This document shows positions 63,036 through 64,000 of a stretch of DNA of 64,000 nucleotides, piece after piece; position 1 is the stretch's first letter; each line of letters begins with the position of its first letter. The position numbers and the translations under genes were made by a program. Below the pieces are notes generated by a model. The model did not search any database. It saw nothing but the letters and a program-made list of their open reading frames with translations, and was not told where the DNA came from. Origin of the DNA: Archilochus colubris (lineage: Eukaryota > Chordata > Aves > Apodiformes > Trochilidae); contig CM041083.1 of assembly GCA_023079485.1 (NCBI GenBank), forward strand, positions 168,723,400-168,787,399, given 5' to 3'.

Positions 63036-64000
63036 CATTAGCTTTGCAAATGACAAGGGTTATACTAGCATTTACTGAATTAAAAACCCAAGGCATCCCA
63101 AAGAAAGACAGCACTAAACTTTGCTCACAAACTGGTTTAGCAATCCAGAAGCTTGCTCGTAAATTCAAGTTCAGCCTTGAGTAACAAAACCCTCTCTTCC
63201 CAAGCTACATGTGAAAATTTACGTCCAATTAGGCCAACCAGCTCCACTTGGCCACTTGGAAGTACCTTTCATCCATGTAGCTTACTTAAATAAATCACAA
63301 GTTAAGTTGCTCCCCGTTGCTATTCACACCGAGTTGCTAGGTCATTATGAATGGTTATAAAGCAATTACAGCATACCTTTCCCACAAAGCTGCTCCAGGG
63401 GACAGGGGAAAGTGCACATTGTGCTGAATCGGAAGCAAACAGCAGGAAAAGGGGCTGCGGAAGGGAACGCGCGGAGCCGCGGAATCAAAACCCTTTGCAC
63501 ATCCCAACATCAAAGAGGCCCCAGCATCCTGTATCCATGATACCACTGGAGTGGCTAACAAGTATCTGCTATCCAGCTACTACGGCAGCAGTATTTACAT
63601 GCAGTTGCAGAACCAAAGAGTCTCGAGACCCTTCAGAACCTCCAACAGCCACTGTATTTATAAATCCTTGAACGAGACACTTCTGACACAAGATTACAAC
63701 CTCTCTTTATTCCACATGGATAGCAGCCATTCCTGCTAGCTCCTTTAGCTTCCCTGAACCTAACCTCCATTCCCTGCAAGAGAAACTGCTTACCAGAAAG
63801 GAGGAAAAAAAAACAAACAAACAAACAAAAAAGGGTTCCTAAACTCACCCTTTTTGCTTAGGCAAACTCTGCAATTATTAGGATTCATCCTATTGCATAT
63901 TACATCTCTAAGGAAAGTACTAAGCTTAAACACTTGAAAGAATGGAATTACTTAGGATTTCTAGCCTTGAAAAACAGCTAAACAGTACTACACAGCCTTC
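63036..64000. other. Downstream of CNMD, no gene recognised
   Basis: In human the next gene is SUGT1, convergent with CNMD. None of its 3' coding sequence was found here. A TTTATT at 63706-63711 would be AATAAA on the - strand, which is weak evidence of a convergent 3' end. Confidence 0.5.
63808..63833 (+). repeat. (CAAA)n microsatellite
   Basis: Five to six CAAA units follow an A run. Confidence 0.9.

Noticed and set aside
63780..63800. Splice-like GTAAGC and TTTCTCTTGCAG on the - strand
   Set aside because: Only about 20 nt apart and in the wrong order for an exon; no coding sequence of SUGT1 adjoins.

Overview
The window is vertebrate nuclear DNA, almost certainly from a bird. It carries many short CR1 non-LTR retrotransposon copies ending in the avian ATTCTATGA-type tail, few other repeats, and two genes with ordinary GT-AG introns whose products look like avian PCDH8 and CNMD. 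Both genes are on the + strand. Human 13q14.3 has the same neighbours, PCDH8 and CNMD, in the same relative orientation.

Layout: 1-19.4 kb is intergenic, with microsatellites, two CR1 3' ends and one AT-rich block that could be conserved non-coding DNA. 19.4-22.5 kb is the 5' regulatory region of PCDH8, with an upstream CpG-rich block, a (AGGAG)6(AGCAG)10 microsatellite, a possible enhancer with TCF/LEF cores, polypurine tracts, and a compact promoter (inverted CCAAT box, octamer, TATA-like box). 22,540-26,140 is PCDH8: three coding exons, 998 aa, with the whole ectodomain and membrane segment in exon 1. About 22 kb of intergenic DNA follows. 48,081-62,860 is CNMD (chondromodulin-1): seven coding exons, 339 aa. 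No gene was recognised after 63.0 kb.

The most interesting find lies between the two genes. At 34,052-34,150 a 99-nt near-perfect hairpin occurs in an AT-rich block full of homeodomain cores. Read on the - strand it resembles the human mir-759 precursor as I recall it. That human locus also lies between CNMD and PCDH8, on the strand opposite both genes. If confirmed, this is a bird orthologue of a microRNA best known from primates, with a changed 5p seed and a better conserved 3p arm.

The two genes do not form an operon or pathway. PCDH8 is a delta2-protocadherin adhesion protein of paraxial mesoderm and neurons. CNMD is a cartilage type II membrane precursor whose secreted C-terminal part inhibits angiogenesis. 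CR1 copies of both orientations lie in the intergenic DNA and in CNMD introns. The largest, about 2 kb with a broken reverse transcriptase, ends roughly 70 bp upstream of CNMD exon 3. Conservation claims rest on sequence appearance and recalled family knowledge; no alignment was run.
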